A DNA stretch of 64,000 nt, taken from the NCBI GenBank assembly GCA_018261895.1, contig JAGTRT010000001.1, positions 1-64,000 on the forward strand, read 5' to 3'. Position 1 is the stretch's first letter. Each line of letters starts with the position of its first letter. The position numbers were made by a program, and so were the translations under genes. The stretch comes from Pseudomonadota bacterium. Its GTDB lineage: Bacteria > Pseudomonadota > Gammaproteobacteria > Burkholderiales > Rhodocyclaceae. The notes below the pieces were generated by a model. That model saw only the letters and a program-made list of their open reading frames with translations, did no database searches and had not been told where the DNA came from. Below, piece by piece: positions 9,788-18,606 of this stretch.

Positions 9788-11335
9788 TCAGATGCTGCCC
9801 AAAGAGGCGGCGATTTCCTGCAAGGCGACGCGATCGATCTTGCCATTGGCGTTTTTTTGCAGCGAATCCAGCAGCAGCACGCGACGGGGGACCATGTACG
9901 GCGGGACGATGGCGGCGATCCGGCGCGCCAGTTCCTCCGGCGCTACGGGGTCGCTCATGGCGGCGAAGGCAAGAATTTGTCCGAGGCCGCCACCGAGTTT
10001 CTGGTAAATCACTGCGCATTCCCTGACATCAGGCAGGCTACCGAATGCCGCCTCGATTTCCTGGAGTTCGATGCGATAACCCATGTGCTTGATCTGGAAA
10101 TCGCTCCGCCCCTTGAAATGCAGCCAGCCGCGCGCATCGCGGCGCACGAGATCGCCCGTGCGATAACCGATATCCGTGTAGTGCTCGTGATGCGGGTTTT
10201 GCGTGAAGGCCTTGGTCGTCCGTTCCGGGTCGTTGTAATACCCCAGACCGACTTGCGGTCCGCGCAGGAAAAGTTCGCCAAATTCGGGCTCTGCCGGGTC
10301 GAGCGGCAGGATTTCATAATCGAAATTTGGTGTCAGCCGGCCCAGCGGGGCGAGATTTTGCATGTCGTCGAAATCAGCAGGGCCGATCGTATGCGCCGAA
10401 CAGATGCAGGTGCATTCCGTGGGGCCGTATACATTCTCGAGTTCAACACGCGCGCCGAACAGGTCGTACAGCTGGCGCAGCTTGGTCTTGGGGAAGCCTT
10501 CGCCGCCAAACACGATCTTGCGCATCGCGGGGAAATTCGCCGCGCCGAGCGCGCGCGTGGTCAGCAAATAGACCAGCAGCGATGGCACGGAAAACCATAG
10601 GGTGCAGCCTGCGCGATCGATCAGGCGCACCAGCTGGCGCGTATCGCACAACTGTTCGGCAGTGATCGGCACCAACGCGGCGCCGGAAAAGATTGCCGTG
10701 TAAAAATCAAATACCGAGTTGTCGAAATAGATCGGGTTGACGTTTGTTAGTACGTCATCAGGCGTGATCGAGAATCGTTCGCCCGCCCAGGCAATGAAGC
10801 CCAACAGGTTGGCGTGCGACATGACGGCACCCTTGGGCATGCCCGTCGAGCCGGAGGTGAACATGATGTATGCCGGAGAGCCGGCTGCAATTGCGCTGAC
10901 CGCCGGTAGCGCCAACTCTTCCGGTGTTTCCGGCATGGTGCGCAGATTCAGGATCGGCGCATTACCTGTGGCGGCCAACTCGGCGCAAGGCAGTTCCTGA
11001 AAGGCATTGATGATCAGGCGCGGCTGGCAGGTGCCGAGTATCTTGCTTATACGTTGCCAGGGGCTATCCGGATCGAGATTGGTGTAGACGACGCCGAGGC
11101 GCAGGCAGGCCAGCATGGCAGCAAACGCGGCGGGCGACTTGTCGTGAAACATGGCGACCACCTGGCCTGGTCGCATGCCCAGCGCCCACAGCGTGCAGGC
11201 GATGCGATCGGCGAGTTGCGCCAGCTCGCTATAGCTGATGCATTCCCCGGTGGCCGGGTACAACAGCGCGGTGCGCCGGGCATGGCGCAGCGCAATTTCC
11301 TGGAAGGCAATGCCGAGGTTCGGAACAAAGGCCAT
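9788..11335 (-). CDS. Adenylate-forming acyl/amino acid ligase (stand-alone A domain)
   Basis: 515 residues, ANL superfamily. The ATP loop is FTSGSTGMPKG near 160; other core motifs are YGPTECTC, YRTGDLVRRDARGWLHFKGRSDFQIKHMGYRIE, and the catalytic Lys in NANGKIDR close to the C terminus. These are the motifs of NRPS-type adenylation domains and of DltA, which load an amino or hydroxy acid onto a carrier protein. A dedicated acyl carrier protein is encoded two genes upstream in the same operon, so it most likely activates an acid for transfer to that carrier. The substrate cannot be read safely by eye. Low-GC island codon use. It is the last gene of the minus operon. Confidence 0.88.
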   Translation of the reverse strand: MAFVPNLGIAFQEIALRHARRTALLYPATGECISYSELAQLADRIACTLWALGMRPGQVVAMFHDKSPAAFAAMLACLRLGVVYTNLDPDSPWQRISKILGTCQPRLIINAFQELPCAELAATGNAPILNLRTMPETPEELALPAVSAIAAGSPAYIMFTSGSTGMPKGAVMSHANLLGFIAWAGERFSITPDDVLTNVNPIYFDNSVFDFYTAIFSGAALVPITAEQLCDTRQLVRLIDRAGCTLWFSVPSLLVYLLTTRALGAANFPAMRKIVFGGEGFPKTKLRQLYDLFGARVELENVYGPTECTCICSAHTIGPADFDDMQNLAPLGRLTPNFDYEILPLDPAEPEFGELFLRGPQVGLGYYNDPERTTKAFTQNPHHEHYTDIGYRTGDLVRRDARGWLHFKGRSDFQIKHMGYRIELQEIEAAFGSLPDVRECAVIYQKLGGGLGQILAFAAMSDPVAPEELARRIAAIVPPYMVPRRVLLLDSLQKNANGKIDRVALQEIAASLGSI

Positions 11336-11351
11336 GGTGAGAAATTTTCGG

Positions 11352-12104
11352 TCAAATTACCAGACCGCCATCGACTTCGAGCACGGTGCCAGTCAGATAA
11401 TCGTTTTCGATGATGTGGCGCGCCGCGAGATAGATGCTTTCGAGGTCGCCAAGACGCCTTAGCGGAATCTGCTGCTGCAGGCGCGTCAGGTTGGCCTCGC
11501 TGAGTGCGGCGCGTGTCGAGGGCGTATCAATGAAACCGGGCGCAATGGCGGCAAAGCGCAAGCCGAGTCCGCCGAGTTCCTTGGCCCAGGTGCGTGTCAG
11601 CGCATTCACCCCGGCTTTGGCGGCAGAATAGGCGGATTGTCCGGCGTTGCCTTGGGCTGCAATCGAACTGATGGAAATCACGACGCCCTTGCGACGTTTG
11701 GCGAGCATGCGATCGACGACGCGGCTGGTGACAAAAAATACCGAGTCGAGATCGGCCGCCATCACACGCCGCCATGATTCGCGTGAATGCGCGCGGTCGC
11801 TGCGAGACAGCATATTGACGAGCGGCTCGCTGTGAATGATGCCAGCGTTGTTGATCAGCACGTCGGGGTCGAAGCCGCTGTCGAACACGGACTGAAGCGT
11901 GGCGTCGACGGCATCCGGATCGGACACATCACAGAGCCACGTCTGAATCCGGCCGCCCGATGCGGCGCGCAGTTCGTCGCAACGCGCTACATCCCGCTCT
12001 AGCACGCCGACCTCGGCAGATGCGTTCAGCAACTGCTCGGCCAGAAAGCGGCCGATGCCGGAGCCGCCGCCGGTGATCAGAATTTTTGCGCCGGTAAGAT
12101 TCAT
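11352..12104 (-). CDS. Short-chain dehydrogenase/reductase (FabG-like)
   Basis: 250 residues with NAD(P) loop TGGGSGIG at about 11-18, NNAG in the middle, catalytic Ser (ISISS), and YSAAKAG as the Tyr-x3-Lys pair. The C terminus EVDGGLVI is typical of SDRs. The start at 12104 overlaps the stop of the carrier protein gene as ATGA, so translation is coupled. With the carrier and adenylating enzyme on either side it probably reduces a carrier-bound 3-oxoacyl or related group, as FabG-like enzymes do in glycan acylation cassettes; a sugar-reductase role is the alternative. Confidence 0.88.
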   Translation of the reverse strand: MNLTGAKILITGGGSGIGRFLAEQLLNASAEVGVLERDVARCDELRAASGGRIQTWLCDVSDPDAVDATLQSVFDSGFDPDVLINNAGIIHSEPLVNMLSRSDRAHSRESWRRVMAADLDSVFFVTSRVVDRMLAKRRKGVVISISSIAAQGNAGQSAYSAAKAGVNALTRTWAKELGGLGLRFAAIAPGFIDTPSTRAALSEANLTRLQQQIPLRRLGDLESIYLAARHIIENDYLTGTVLEVDGGLVI

Positions 12105-12328
12105 AACGTGGCTCCGTGGGCCAGCAAGGCAGAGCGCGCATCGCCGACGCAACGGATATCGGCGATCTCGTCGCCCGTGAATTCGACCCGGTAGGTTTCT
12201 TCGAGGCGCATGATGAGCATCATGTGCGCCAGCGAATCCCATGTCGGAATTTCCTTGAGTGTGAGGGAATCCACGATCGAGGCTTCCGGCAGGCCGAAAA
12301 CTTCACTAAATATTTTTTCCAGGGACAT
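12101..12328 (-). CDS. Acyl carrier protein
   Basis: 75 residues, acidic, one carrier domain. The phosphopantetheine Ser is in WDSLAHMMLI near residue 32, and the EIPTWDSL context is the usual one. The ORF fills the whole carrier fold with no fusion. ATGA overlap links it to the dehydrogenase. Together with the adenylating enzyme it forms a loading module that is separate from fatty-acid ACP. Confidence 0.88.
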   Translation of the reverse strand: MSLEKIFSEVFGLPEASIVDSLTLKEIPTWDSLAHMMLIMRLEETYRVEFTGDEIADIRCVGDARSALLAHGATL

Positions 12329-12395
12329 GGCAGTTTAGTGTTCAAAAATCGGTTGCGAGTTTGCCGCTAGTCGGCGCCTTCTACAATCGGCAAGG

Positions 12396-13508
12396 TTAGT
12401 GACGCAGCTTGACGAAGAGTGCCTTGCCACAGAAAAAGGCGTATTCGATGCGTTCTGCCGCGTCGCGGAGCAATTCATTGCCCGCACGATATGGCCCGTC
12501 GCCGTGCGCCCAAATGTAATCGTCGAGAATCAGCCACGCGCCGGGCAGCATCCGGTCAAGCCAGAGCGCGCAATCCTGCTGTACCGAAGCGTAATCGTGG
12601 TTGCCGTCGATGTGGATTGCCGCAATCTTTCCCGAGAATGGGACGCGGTGGCCGTACATGGAGGCGATCGCTGCGCCGCTGGCGTATTTCTTGAACCCTT
12701 CTGCGGCAGGCATGCGCAAGTGGGCATGGTCGTCGGCGCGCATCGGGACCATGTTGACCATGAAGCCTTCGCTGAGAACCTCGAAATCCCAATCGTCCAC
12801 CAGCGACTGGAACTCATCCGGCGACTCGTGCTGAATCGCTGAATCCGTCTGCCAGGGATCGACCGTCAATAGTGGCCCAATGCGATAGCGCCATGCCAGG
12901 TAGAGCAACACGAATGCCGAGCGGCCCATCAACGAGCCGATTTCAACCACGTCCCCAGCCGGCGCGCTGGCAAGAACGCCCATCATGGCCGCCAGTTTGT
13001 CGTCGTTCGATTCGCCATAGATGTACCCCGCCTGGCGCAACACGCCCGCTACTTCGAACAGCGACAGCGTGGGGGCGCCATTGGCGCAGCGTTGCACAAA
13101 CGGCAGGAGGCGTTGCGCGCGCGCCATCAACTGGCGATGCTGGTCGACTTGCTGCCTGATCGGCGACTGGCCGATCAATTCGAGCGTCAGATGCTGGGAA
13201 GCAATAAAGCGACGCATGAAATGATGCACGCTGGCGACCGGACAGAACAGGCGGCTGATGGATTCCTGCTGCACCAAGGGCAGGAAACATGCGGCGAAAT
13301 CATCGTCATAAATCAAGGGCAGGCGATGGAGGCCGAATTCGGCGGCGATTTCGTCGCTTGCAACCGACGCGGCGCACACCACGCGCTCGCCCCTGCTGCG
13401 GGCAGCGCGCAAATACTCGAGCGCCATCTGATCGATGGCAGGGAAAACCAGCGTCGCGCCGCGATCCTGCGGATCATTCATGACCGAAGCCGAATCCCGA
13501 AGGTTCAC
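12396..13508 (-). CDS. Two-domain protein: pre-ATP-grasp-like N domain + class I methyltransferase
   Basis: 370 residues. The C-terminal 200 form a SAM-dependent methyltransferase of the Methyltransf_24 kind: VVEIGSLMGRSAFVLL is the SAM loop, followed by LTVDPW, the acidic IHIDGNHDYASVQQD and LDDY. The N-terminal 110 residues (TLVFPAIDQMALEYLRAARSRGERVV, then FCPVASVHHFMRR) resemble the Rossmann-like domain that starts ATP-grasp enzymes, but no ATP-grasp domain follows. Likely role: O- or N-methylation of an island sugar or acyl group. The GTG start at 13508 is assumed; ATG at 13481 is equally possible because neither has a good ribosome site. Confidence 0.72.
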   Translation of the reverse strand: MNLRDSASVMNDPQDRGATLVFPAIDQMALEYLRAARSRGERVVCAASVASDEIAAEFGLHRLPLIYDDDFAACFLPLVQQESISRLFCPVASVHHFMRRFIASQHLTLELIGQSPIRQQVDQHRQLMARAQRLLPFVQRCANGAPTLSLFEVAGVLRQAGYIYGESNDDKLAAMMGVLASAPAGDVVEIGSLMGRSAFVLLYLAWRYRIGPLLTVDPWQTDSAIQHESPDEFQSLVDDWDFEVLSEGFMVNMVPMRADDHAHLRMPAAEGFKKYASGAAIASMYGHRVPFSGKIAAIHIDGNHDYASVQQDCALWLDRMLPGAWLILDDYIWAHGDGPYRAGNELLRDAAERIEYAFFCGKALFVKLRH

Positions 13509-13540
13509 CTGTTTTCATACGATCCTGTTGCCCCGCGGAC

Positions 13541-14557
13541 TCATTCCTGTTTGCCGATATCGCGCAGCGCAGCCTGGCGCACCACCTCGTCGAGCCATTG
13601 ATGCATGCTCTTGCCGGTTTTTTCGCGCGCCTCGTGCGCCAAACGCTTGGCTTCGGGCGTAACGCCTTCGAGCTGGCCATGGAAGCGCGTGCGATGCGTG
13701 CCACCGCGCACACCGGGAATCGGAAAGTCGAAATCGGCCTTCGGCTCGCCTTCGCCAACGACGAAATCGATGACAAAGAAAACTCCGCCGATAATCCATT
13801 CGAGGCGGGTTTTACGCGCTTGGACGGGCAATTTATCGAGCGGCAGTGGATACTTGAATTCCGGATTGGAGTTCATGAGAATGCGACCGAACTCGGTGTC
13901 GCGCAACCAGGGCGGCATGCTCTCATCACCGACCACAACCTTGCCGCCAGGCTTGGTAACGCGCGCCATTTCGGCGAATGCACGCTTGATATCGCCGAAG
14001 GCATTGATGCCGCCGAAGTGATAACAGGCATCGAAGCTGTTGTCGGCAAACGGCAGGTAATAGCCGTTGGCCAAAGCCGGTTCGACATGCGTGCTGACGT
14101 CATGCATGCGTACGAGATTCTTTGCCAGAAACGATGGCGAGAGATCCTGAATATACAGCTTGCCATCGGTCCCGAGCCGGCGGGCAATGATTTCGGAATC
14201 GCGACCGGTACCGGCGCCAGTCTCAAGCACGACCGATCCAGGATGCAGATCGAGCTTGTCGATCATGGCATTGCGCACCGCCTGCTCGTCCTCACCATAA
14301 GTGCTGAAGGTCAGCGGCAAATAACGGTCATAGGCGTCGGCCCGCTCCTCGTACTGCTGCAAGGCATGGCGATCAACCGCCGGCAGTTCGAACGGATAGA
14401 CAAGATCGGGAACGCCGTTGCGGATTTCGAAGCGATGTCCTGAAGGGCTCGTCAGCACACCCGACACGATTTCGTTGCCTTCGCGCACCGCGTTTGAGAG
14501 CGTCAGCTGCTCCAGCGTTACAGGATCGAGATAGAAATTTTCTTCACCAGCGCGCAC
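13541..14557 (-). CDS. Class I SAM-dependent methyltransferase with Trm112-like head
   Basis: 338 residues. The first 55 residues (YLDPVTLEQLTL, then FEIRNGVPDLVYP) look like the small Trm112/YcaR-type module often fused to glycan-pathway methyltransferases. The SAM site is VVLETGAGTGRDSEIIA with the acidic motif YIQDLS, then the post-motif MARVTKPGGKVVVGDE. The GTG start at 14557 is supported by GAGGGGGAG about 6 nt upstream. It is the first gene of the minus-strand island operon. The acceptor is unknown; a deoxysugar or its N-acyl group fits the neighbours. Confidence 0.82.
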   Translation of the reverse strand: MRAGEENFYLDPVTLEQLTLSNAVREGNEIVSGVLTSPSGHRFEIRNGVPDLVYPFELPAVDRHALQQYEERADAYDRYLPLTFSTYGEDEQAVRNAMIDKLDLHPGSVVLETGAGTGRDSEIIARRLGTDGKLYIQDLSPSFLAKNLVRMHDVSTHVEPALANGYYLPFADNSFDACYHFGGINAFGDIKRAFAEMARVTKPGGKVVVGDESMPPWLRDTEFGRILMNSNPEFKYPLPLDKLPVQARKTRLEWIIGGVFFVIDFVVGEGEPKADFDFPIPGVRGGTHRTRFHGQLEGVTPEAKRLAHEAREKTGKSMHQWLDEVVRQAALRDIGKQE

Positions 14558-14781
14558 CGCTCCCCCTCGCTTGAATGGCCGACAGCATTGTCATCAATTT
14601 GGCTCTCCCGATGATATTCCGGACAACTGCCAAAAGCGCTGATTTTGCGCCTGATAACCAGTTATTTGAAACTGCAGGCAGCTTACCATTGGACGCCCGA
14701 TGCGCGACAATACCGGGCAGTTCGCGCCCGGCCTCGCTATGGCCCTGCTATCGCGAAGCTGGCATTCGCAAAGGAAAGACC
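14558..14781. promoter_or_regulatory. Divergent intergenic region between two island operons
   Basis: 224 bp of AT-richer sequence between the minus operon starting at 14557 and the plus operon starting at 14782; both promoters must lie here or nearby. I see no convincing sigma-70 pair, sigma-54 element or operator palindrome by eye. Confidence 0.4.
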
Positions 14782-15492
14782 ATGAAACGACTCGTCATTT
14801 TCGGGCTCGGCAAAATTGCCGATGTCGCGTATCAGCATATTGTTCGCGACAATCAATATCAGGTGGTTGGCTTTACCTGCGATGCTGCCTGGATTCCCGA
14901 CATGGGCGGTCGCCAGGCCACGCATCTGGGCCATCCGGTAGTGCCCTTTGAGGAAATCGAGAACCATTACCCGCCCGCAACAACCGAGATGTTTGTCGCC
15001 ATCGGTTACCACGAGCTGAATGCCGTGAGAGCCGTAAAATGCCAGGAAGCCAAGGCGAAGGGCTACACGCTGGCGAGCTATGTCAGCCCGCGTGCCGACC
15101 ATGGGCCATGGCTGGAGATCGGCGAAAATTGCCTGATTCTCGATGGTGTCGGCATACAACCCGGAGTCAGGATCGGCAACAACGTCTCGTTGTGGAACAA
15201 TGCCCTGATTGGTCATCATTCGGTGGTGCATGATCATTGCTGGATCGCTGCGGGTGCTACGCTCGGCGGCGGTGTCATTCTCGGCGAAAGATCCTTTGTC
15301 GGCCTGAATGCCACCATCGGCGGAGAGGTATCTGTAGGGGCGGACTGTTTTCTGGGCGGCGCCACCCTGCTGCTCAAGAACGCTGCGCCAGGCAGCGTGT
15401 ATATCGCTCCCGGAACCGAGAAATTCCGCCTCGACAGCAAGGCGTTCCTGCGCATGACCGCGATGCCGGCCCTCGGTTCGCGGAATAAATAA
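14782..15492 (+). CDS. NeuD-like sugar O/N-acyltransferase (left-handed beta-helix)
   Basis: 236 residues. An N-terminal Rossmann-like domain (KRLVIFGLGKIADVAYQHI) is followed by hexapeptide repeats forming a left-handed parallel beta-helix (LILDGVGIQPGVRIGNNV, then GHHSVVHDHCWIAAGATLGGGVILGERSFVGLNATIGGEVSVGADCFLGGATLLLKNA). His in IGHHS is at the expected catalytic position for NeuD/PglD-type enzymes. The ATG at 14782 was chosen because AGGAAAGAC precedes it and family homology starts here. Probable job: acylating the amino group of the island sugar, possibly from CoA or the local carrier protein. Confidence 0.88.
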   Translation: MKRLVIFGLGKIADVAYQHIVRDNQYQVVGFTCDAAWIPDMGGRQATHLGHPVVPFEEIENHYPPATTEMFVAIGYHELNAVRAVKCQEAKAKGYTLASYVSPRADHGPWLEIGENCLILDGVGIQPGVRIGNNVSLWNNALIGHHSVVHDHCWIAAGATLGGGVILGERSFVGLNATIGGEVSVGADCFLGGATLLLKNAAPGSVYIAPGTEKFRLDSKAFLRMTAMPALGSRNK

Positions 15493-15551
15493 TACGACTG
15501 TGCTTCCAGTTGCAAACGGTTCCAGCGTCCGGCAGCTGCCAAGGTGAGACT

Positions 15552-16520
15552 ATGTTTTCGTGGAAAAAGCTCGGCAACATCTTCAATCCAAGGCTCAGCA
15601 GCGGGCGGGACTGGATGCAGGAATACGCGCAATGCCCGACCCCGCTGATACTCGACGACAGCACGGTGCGCGTCTATATCGCCTGTCGTCCACAAAGAGG
15701 CGGCGACCTGCAGTACGTCTCCTATCCCGGCTATGTCGATCTGGCGCGCGATGACCTTACCAGAGTGGTGGGAATCTCGGCCGCGCCATTGTTACCACTT
15801 GGCAACTCCGGCAGCTTTGACGAATTCGGCATCATGCCAAGCTGTATCCTGCGCAAGGACGGGGCGATCTATATGTACTACTCGGGCTGGTCGCGTATGC
15901 AGTCTGTTCCGTACACGCTGGCGATTGGCATGGCTGTCAGCCGCGACGGCGGGGCAACCTTCGAAAAATCGGGCGAAGGGCCACTGCTTGCCACGGCATT
16001 GAACGAGCCCTATTTTGTGACCGGCCCTATCGTGCAGGTCATCGACGATCAGTGGCACATGTGGTACCTGACCGGAAGAAAGTGGCTCGAGTCCGGCAAT
16101 GGGAAATACGAACCGGTTTACCAGATAGTCCACGCAACATCGTCCGATGGCATCGACTGGATACGCGACGGAATACCCATTGTCCCGACGCTATCCGAAG
16201 ACGAATGCCAGGACATTTTTGCGCCATTTTTTCTGGCCGGAAAATGGCATGCGATTTTCGCGCATCGCAAGCCAAACACCGCAGAAAGCGAATACCGCCT
16301 TGGCTACGCTAGCTCCGATGATCTCGAAACCTGGCGGCGCGACGATGCGCAGGCCGGCATCACAACCTCGGCATCGGGATGGGATGCGCAAATGATGTGT
16401 TATCCGCAGCTTCTCGAACTCGACGGTCGCCTGCTCATGTTCTACTGCGGTAATGCTTTTGGCCGCGAGGGCTTCGGCATCGCCGAGTTGACCGGATATT
16501 CCGCTGCCCTGCGGGATTGA
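15552..16520 (+). CDS. Five-bladed beta-propeller protein, glycosidase-like (paralogue A)
   Basis: 322 residues. Starts FSWKKLGNIFNP and has repeated blade motifs (IYMYYSGWSRM, AIGMAVSRDGGATFEK, QWHMWYLTGRKW, HATSSDGIDWIRDGIP, RLGYASSDDLETWRRDD, QMMCYPQLLELDGRLLMFYCGNAFGREGFGIAE). This resembles the GH43/GH130-type propeller fold, a family often found in glycan clusters with uncertain activity. No signal peptide is present, so it acts in the cytoplasm, which argues for glycosyltransfer or phosphorolysis rather than degradation of external sugar. The paralogue is at 17632. Start at 15552 by homology with that paralogue. Confidence 0.75.
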   Translation: MFSWKKLGNIFNPRLSSGRDWMQEYAQCPTPLILDDSTVRVYIACRPQRGGDLQYVSYPGYVDLARDDLTRVVGISAAPLLPLGNSGSFDEFGIMPSCILRKDGAIYMYYSGWSRMQSVPYTLAIGMAVSRDGGATFEKSGEGPLLATALNEPYFVTGPIVQVIDDQWHMWYLTGRKWLESGNGKYEPVYQIVHATSSDGIDWIRDGIPIVPTLSEDECQDIFAPFFLAGKWHAIFAHRKPNTAESEYRLGYASSDDLETWRRDDAQAGITTSASGWDAQMMCYPQLLELDGRLLMFYCGNAFGREGFGIAELTGYSAALRD

Positions 16521-16533
16521 AGAAGGCCCTGTC

Positions 16534-17643
16534 ATGTCAATCATCGACCAGATTGTCGACGGCCCCAGCCGGCAAAGACCGATATTGCAGCACATCCGCG
16601 CAGCGTCAAAGCCCGTGATCATCTATGGCGCCGGCGTCTACGCATACGTACTTCAGCGATTCCTGGCTTTAAACGGCATCATTGTGGAGTCAGTAATGGT
16701 GGATGCCGCCTGCAAAACCGACGATTCCTTTATGGGCCTGCGGGTCATCGCAACCGAGGAGGCCGTTAGCCGGCTTGCCGACTGCATTGTTGTTGTTGGC
16801 ATTACGACTTACCCGCCGCAGGTGGACAAACTGAAGCGACTCGGGGCACGCGAAGTCCATGTCATCGATATTCCGGATTACCTGAATATGCCCGAGGCCT
16901 TCATGGACATGCGGTTCGTGAAAGACCATCTTGAACAGTTTGACCAGGCCGGGAAATTGTTCGCCGATGATCTGTCGCGTCAGACTTATATCGCTGCAAT
17001 CAACGCCAAGATCAACGAAGACCTTGAATACCTCAAGCCCTTTGTCCGTCTCGACAATCTGTATTTCCCGGCCAGCGAATTTCCTCTGCGCGCAGACGAA
17101 GTCTTACTCGATGTCGGCGGTTTTACGGGCGACACCGTGCGCGAATTTCACAGTCTTTCAGGTGGGCGCTACACGCAGATCATCTCGCTCGAACCGTGCG
17201 AGGAGAACTTCCGCCAGCTGCAGGCCACGATACAGTCGCTCGGTCTGACAAAGGTGCTGCCCCTGAAAATTGGCGCCTGGGACCAGCGCACGACCTTGCG
17301 CTTTGCGAGGCAGGAAATGGACATCGACAACCAGATCACGGCGAATGGCGAACAGCAGATCGAGGTTGATACGATCGATTCGATCCTTGGTAGTCCAAAA
17401 CATGCCGTGACGCTGATCAAACTCGACATCAATGGTGCGGAATATCGTGCGCTGGCTGGTGCGCAAGAGACGATTCGCCAGCATCGGCCAAGGATTGTTG
17501 TTCGACTGCACACCAAGGAGGATTTCTTTCGGATACCGCTCATGCTGCACCGAGTGGTCCCTGACATGAAGCTCTACCTCAGGCAGCGCAACTATATGTC
17601 GATGATGGTGGTTCTCTACGGCGTTTTCGACTCAGGTCTCTAA
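16534..17643 (+). CDS. FkbM-family methyltransferase with N-terminal Rossmann domain
   Basis: 369 residues. Residues about 25-110 form a nucleotide-binding-like domain (VIIYGAGVYAYVLQRFL, then LADCIVVVGITTYP). The C-terminal half is FkbM methyltransferase: VLLDVGGFTGDTVREF SAM loop, ISLEPCEENFRQL, VDTIDSIL, TLIKLDINGAEYRALAGA. FkbM enzymes O-methylate sugars and related hydroxyls and are common in flagellin and O-antigen glycan islands. It follows propeller A by 13 nt and overlaps propeller B tail to tail by 12 nt. Confidence 0.87.
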   Translation: MSIIDQIVDGPSRQRPILQHIRAASKPVIIYGAGVYAYVLQRFLALNGIIVESVMVDAACKTDDSFMGLRVIATEEAVSRLADCIVVVGITTYPPQVDKLKRLGAREVHVIDIPDYLNMPEAFMDMRFVKDHLEQFDQAGKLFADDLSRQTYIAAINAKINEDLEYLKPFVRLDNLYFPASEFPLRADEVLLDVGGFTGDTVREFHSLSGGRYTQIISLEPCEENFRQLQATIQSLGLTKVLPLKIGAWDQRTTLRFARQEMDIDNQITANGEQQIEVDTIDSILGSPKHAVTLIKLDINGAEYRALAGAQETIRQHRPRIVVRLHTKEDFFRIPLMLHRVVPDMKLYLRQRNYMSMMVVLYGVFDSGL

Positions 17644-18588
17644 CACCGCTAGACCGAAGCCATGGCGGCCGAACTCGTTGCCGTTGTAAAGCATGTAAAT
17701 CCGGCCATCGCAGGAGAAAACATGCGGATAGCACAGCATGTCGGAATCCCAGTCGCCTTCGCTGACATCGAGAGACATCTGCGTATCGTCCCGCGTCCAG
17801 TTCGTCAGGTCGTCCGACCAGGCATGGCCGATCCGGTAGCCACGCTCGCGATTGCTGCGAAAGTCATGCGCCTGGCGATAACAGAAGAACATGTGATGCC
17901 TCCCGTCGATCTCGATGACAGTCGGCAACGCCTGGCACTCGTCGTTGCCGAGACGGCTGGCGATGACTTGCAGTCCGTCGTGCCTCTTCCAGTTGATGCC
18001 GTCAGCTGACACTGCATGGCCGATTTTGTAGATACGTTCTGGCGCAGCGGTGTCTGAGTAGCATTTCCAGCCGGTGCCAAAGATGTACCACATGTGAAAT
18101 ACGTTCCGGCAAATCTTCACGAATGGGTCGGCAACCAGACAGGGCTCGTGCAGCGATGCTGTCAGCACCGGTCCGTCGCCAAGTCGTTGAAACGTGATGC
18201 CGCCATCCCGACTGATGGCCAGTCCAATGGCGGTATCGACAGGGACCGAACTTCTCCGGTTTACTCCCGACGTGTAACCGTAAATGAGTGTCCCGTGACG
18301 GACCACATTCATGGGAAAAATCCCATGTTCGTCGAAACAGCCGCGTTTGCCGAGTTCGATGACGGTATGCGTGGATACTGCGACGGTCTTCCGAAAATCC
18401 TTTGCCATGTCGACATAGGCGATGTGACTCAGGTATTTCCCGTCGCCGTCCCGCGCGCGAGTCGAGAAATAGATTCTCACGAAATCGTCGAAGACCAGTG
18501 CCTGCGGAGACTGGGCGAATTCGGCACAGCCGTTGGGCAAGCTGAATTTTGTCGGATCGAAAAGCTTCCCGAGTTTTTTCCAGTTCAT
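17632..18588 (-). CDS. Five-bladed beta-propeller protein, glycosidase-like (paralogue B)
   Basis: 318 residues, paralogous to 15552-16520. Shared marks: NWKKLGKLFDP at the N terminus, CFDEHGIFPMNVV versus SFDEFGIMPSCIL, AIGLAISRDGGITFQRLGDGP, and the final SEGDWDSDMLCYPHVFSCDGRIYMLYNGNEFGRHGFGLA. Acidic residues conserved in both copies (the Asp/Glu of FDEhGI and the DxxMxCYP segment) are candidates for the active site. Cytoplasmic, with no signal peptide. It is the last gene of the four-gene minus operon gt41-degT-wbqC-propeller. Function unknown. Confidence 0.75.
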   Translation of the reverse strand: MNWKKLGKLFDPTKFSLPNGCAEFAQSPQALVFDDFVRIYFSTRARDGDGKYLSHIAYVDMAKDFRKTVAVSTHTVIELGKRGCFDEHGIFPMNVVRHGTLIYGYTSGVNRRSSVPVDTAIGLAISRDGGITFQRLGDGPVLTASLHEPCLVADPFVKICRNVFHMWYIFGTGWKCYSDTAAPERIYKIGHAVSADGINWKRHDGLQVIASRLGNDECQALPTVIEIDGRHHMFFCYRQAHDFRSNRERGYRIGHAWSDDLTNWTRDDTQMSLDVSEGDWDSDMLCYPHVFSCDGRIYMLYNGNEFGRHGFGLAVLET

Positions 18589-18606
18589 GGCGCGATTCTC
18601 GGCTCT

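Noticed and set aside
11339-11370. Possible twelfth copy of the 33-nt motif near the SDR gene (TTTTCGGTCAAATT)
   Set aside because: Lacks GTTGACCGT and matches only a few bases by chance.
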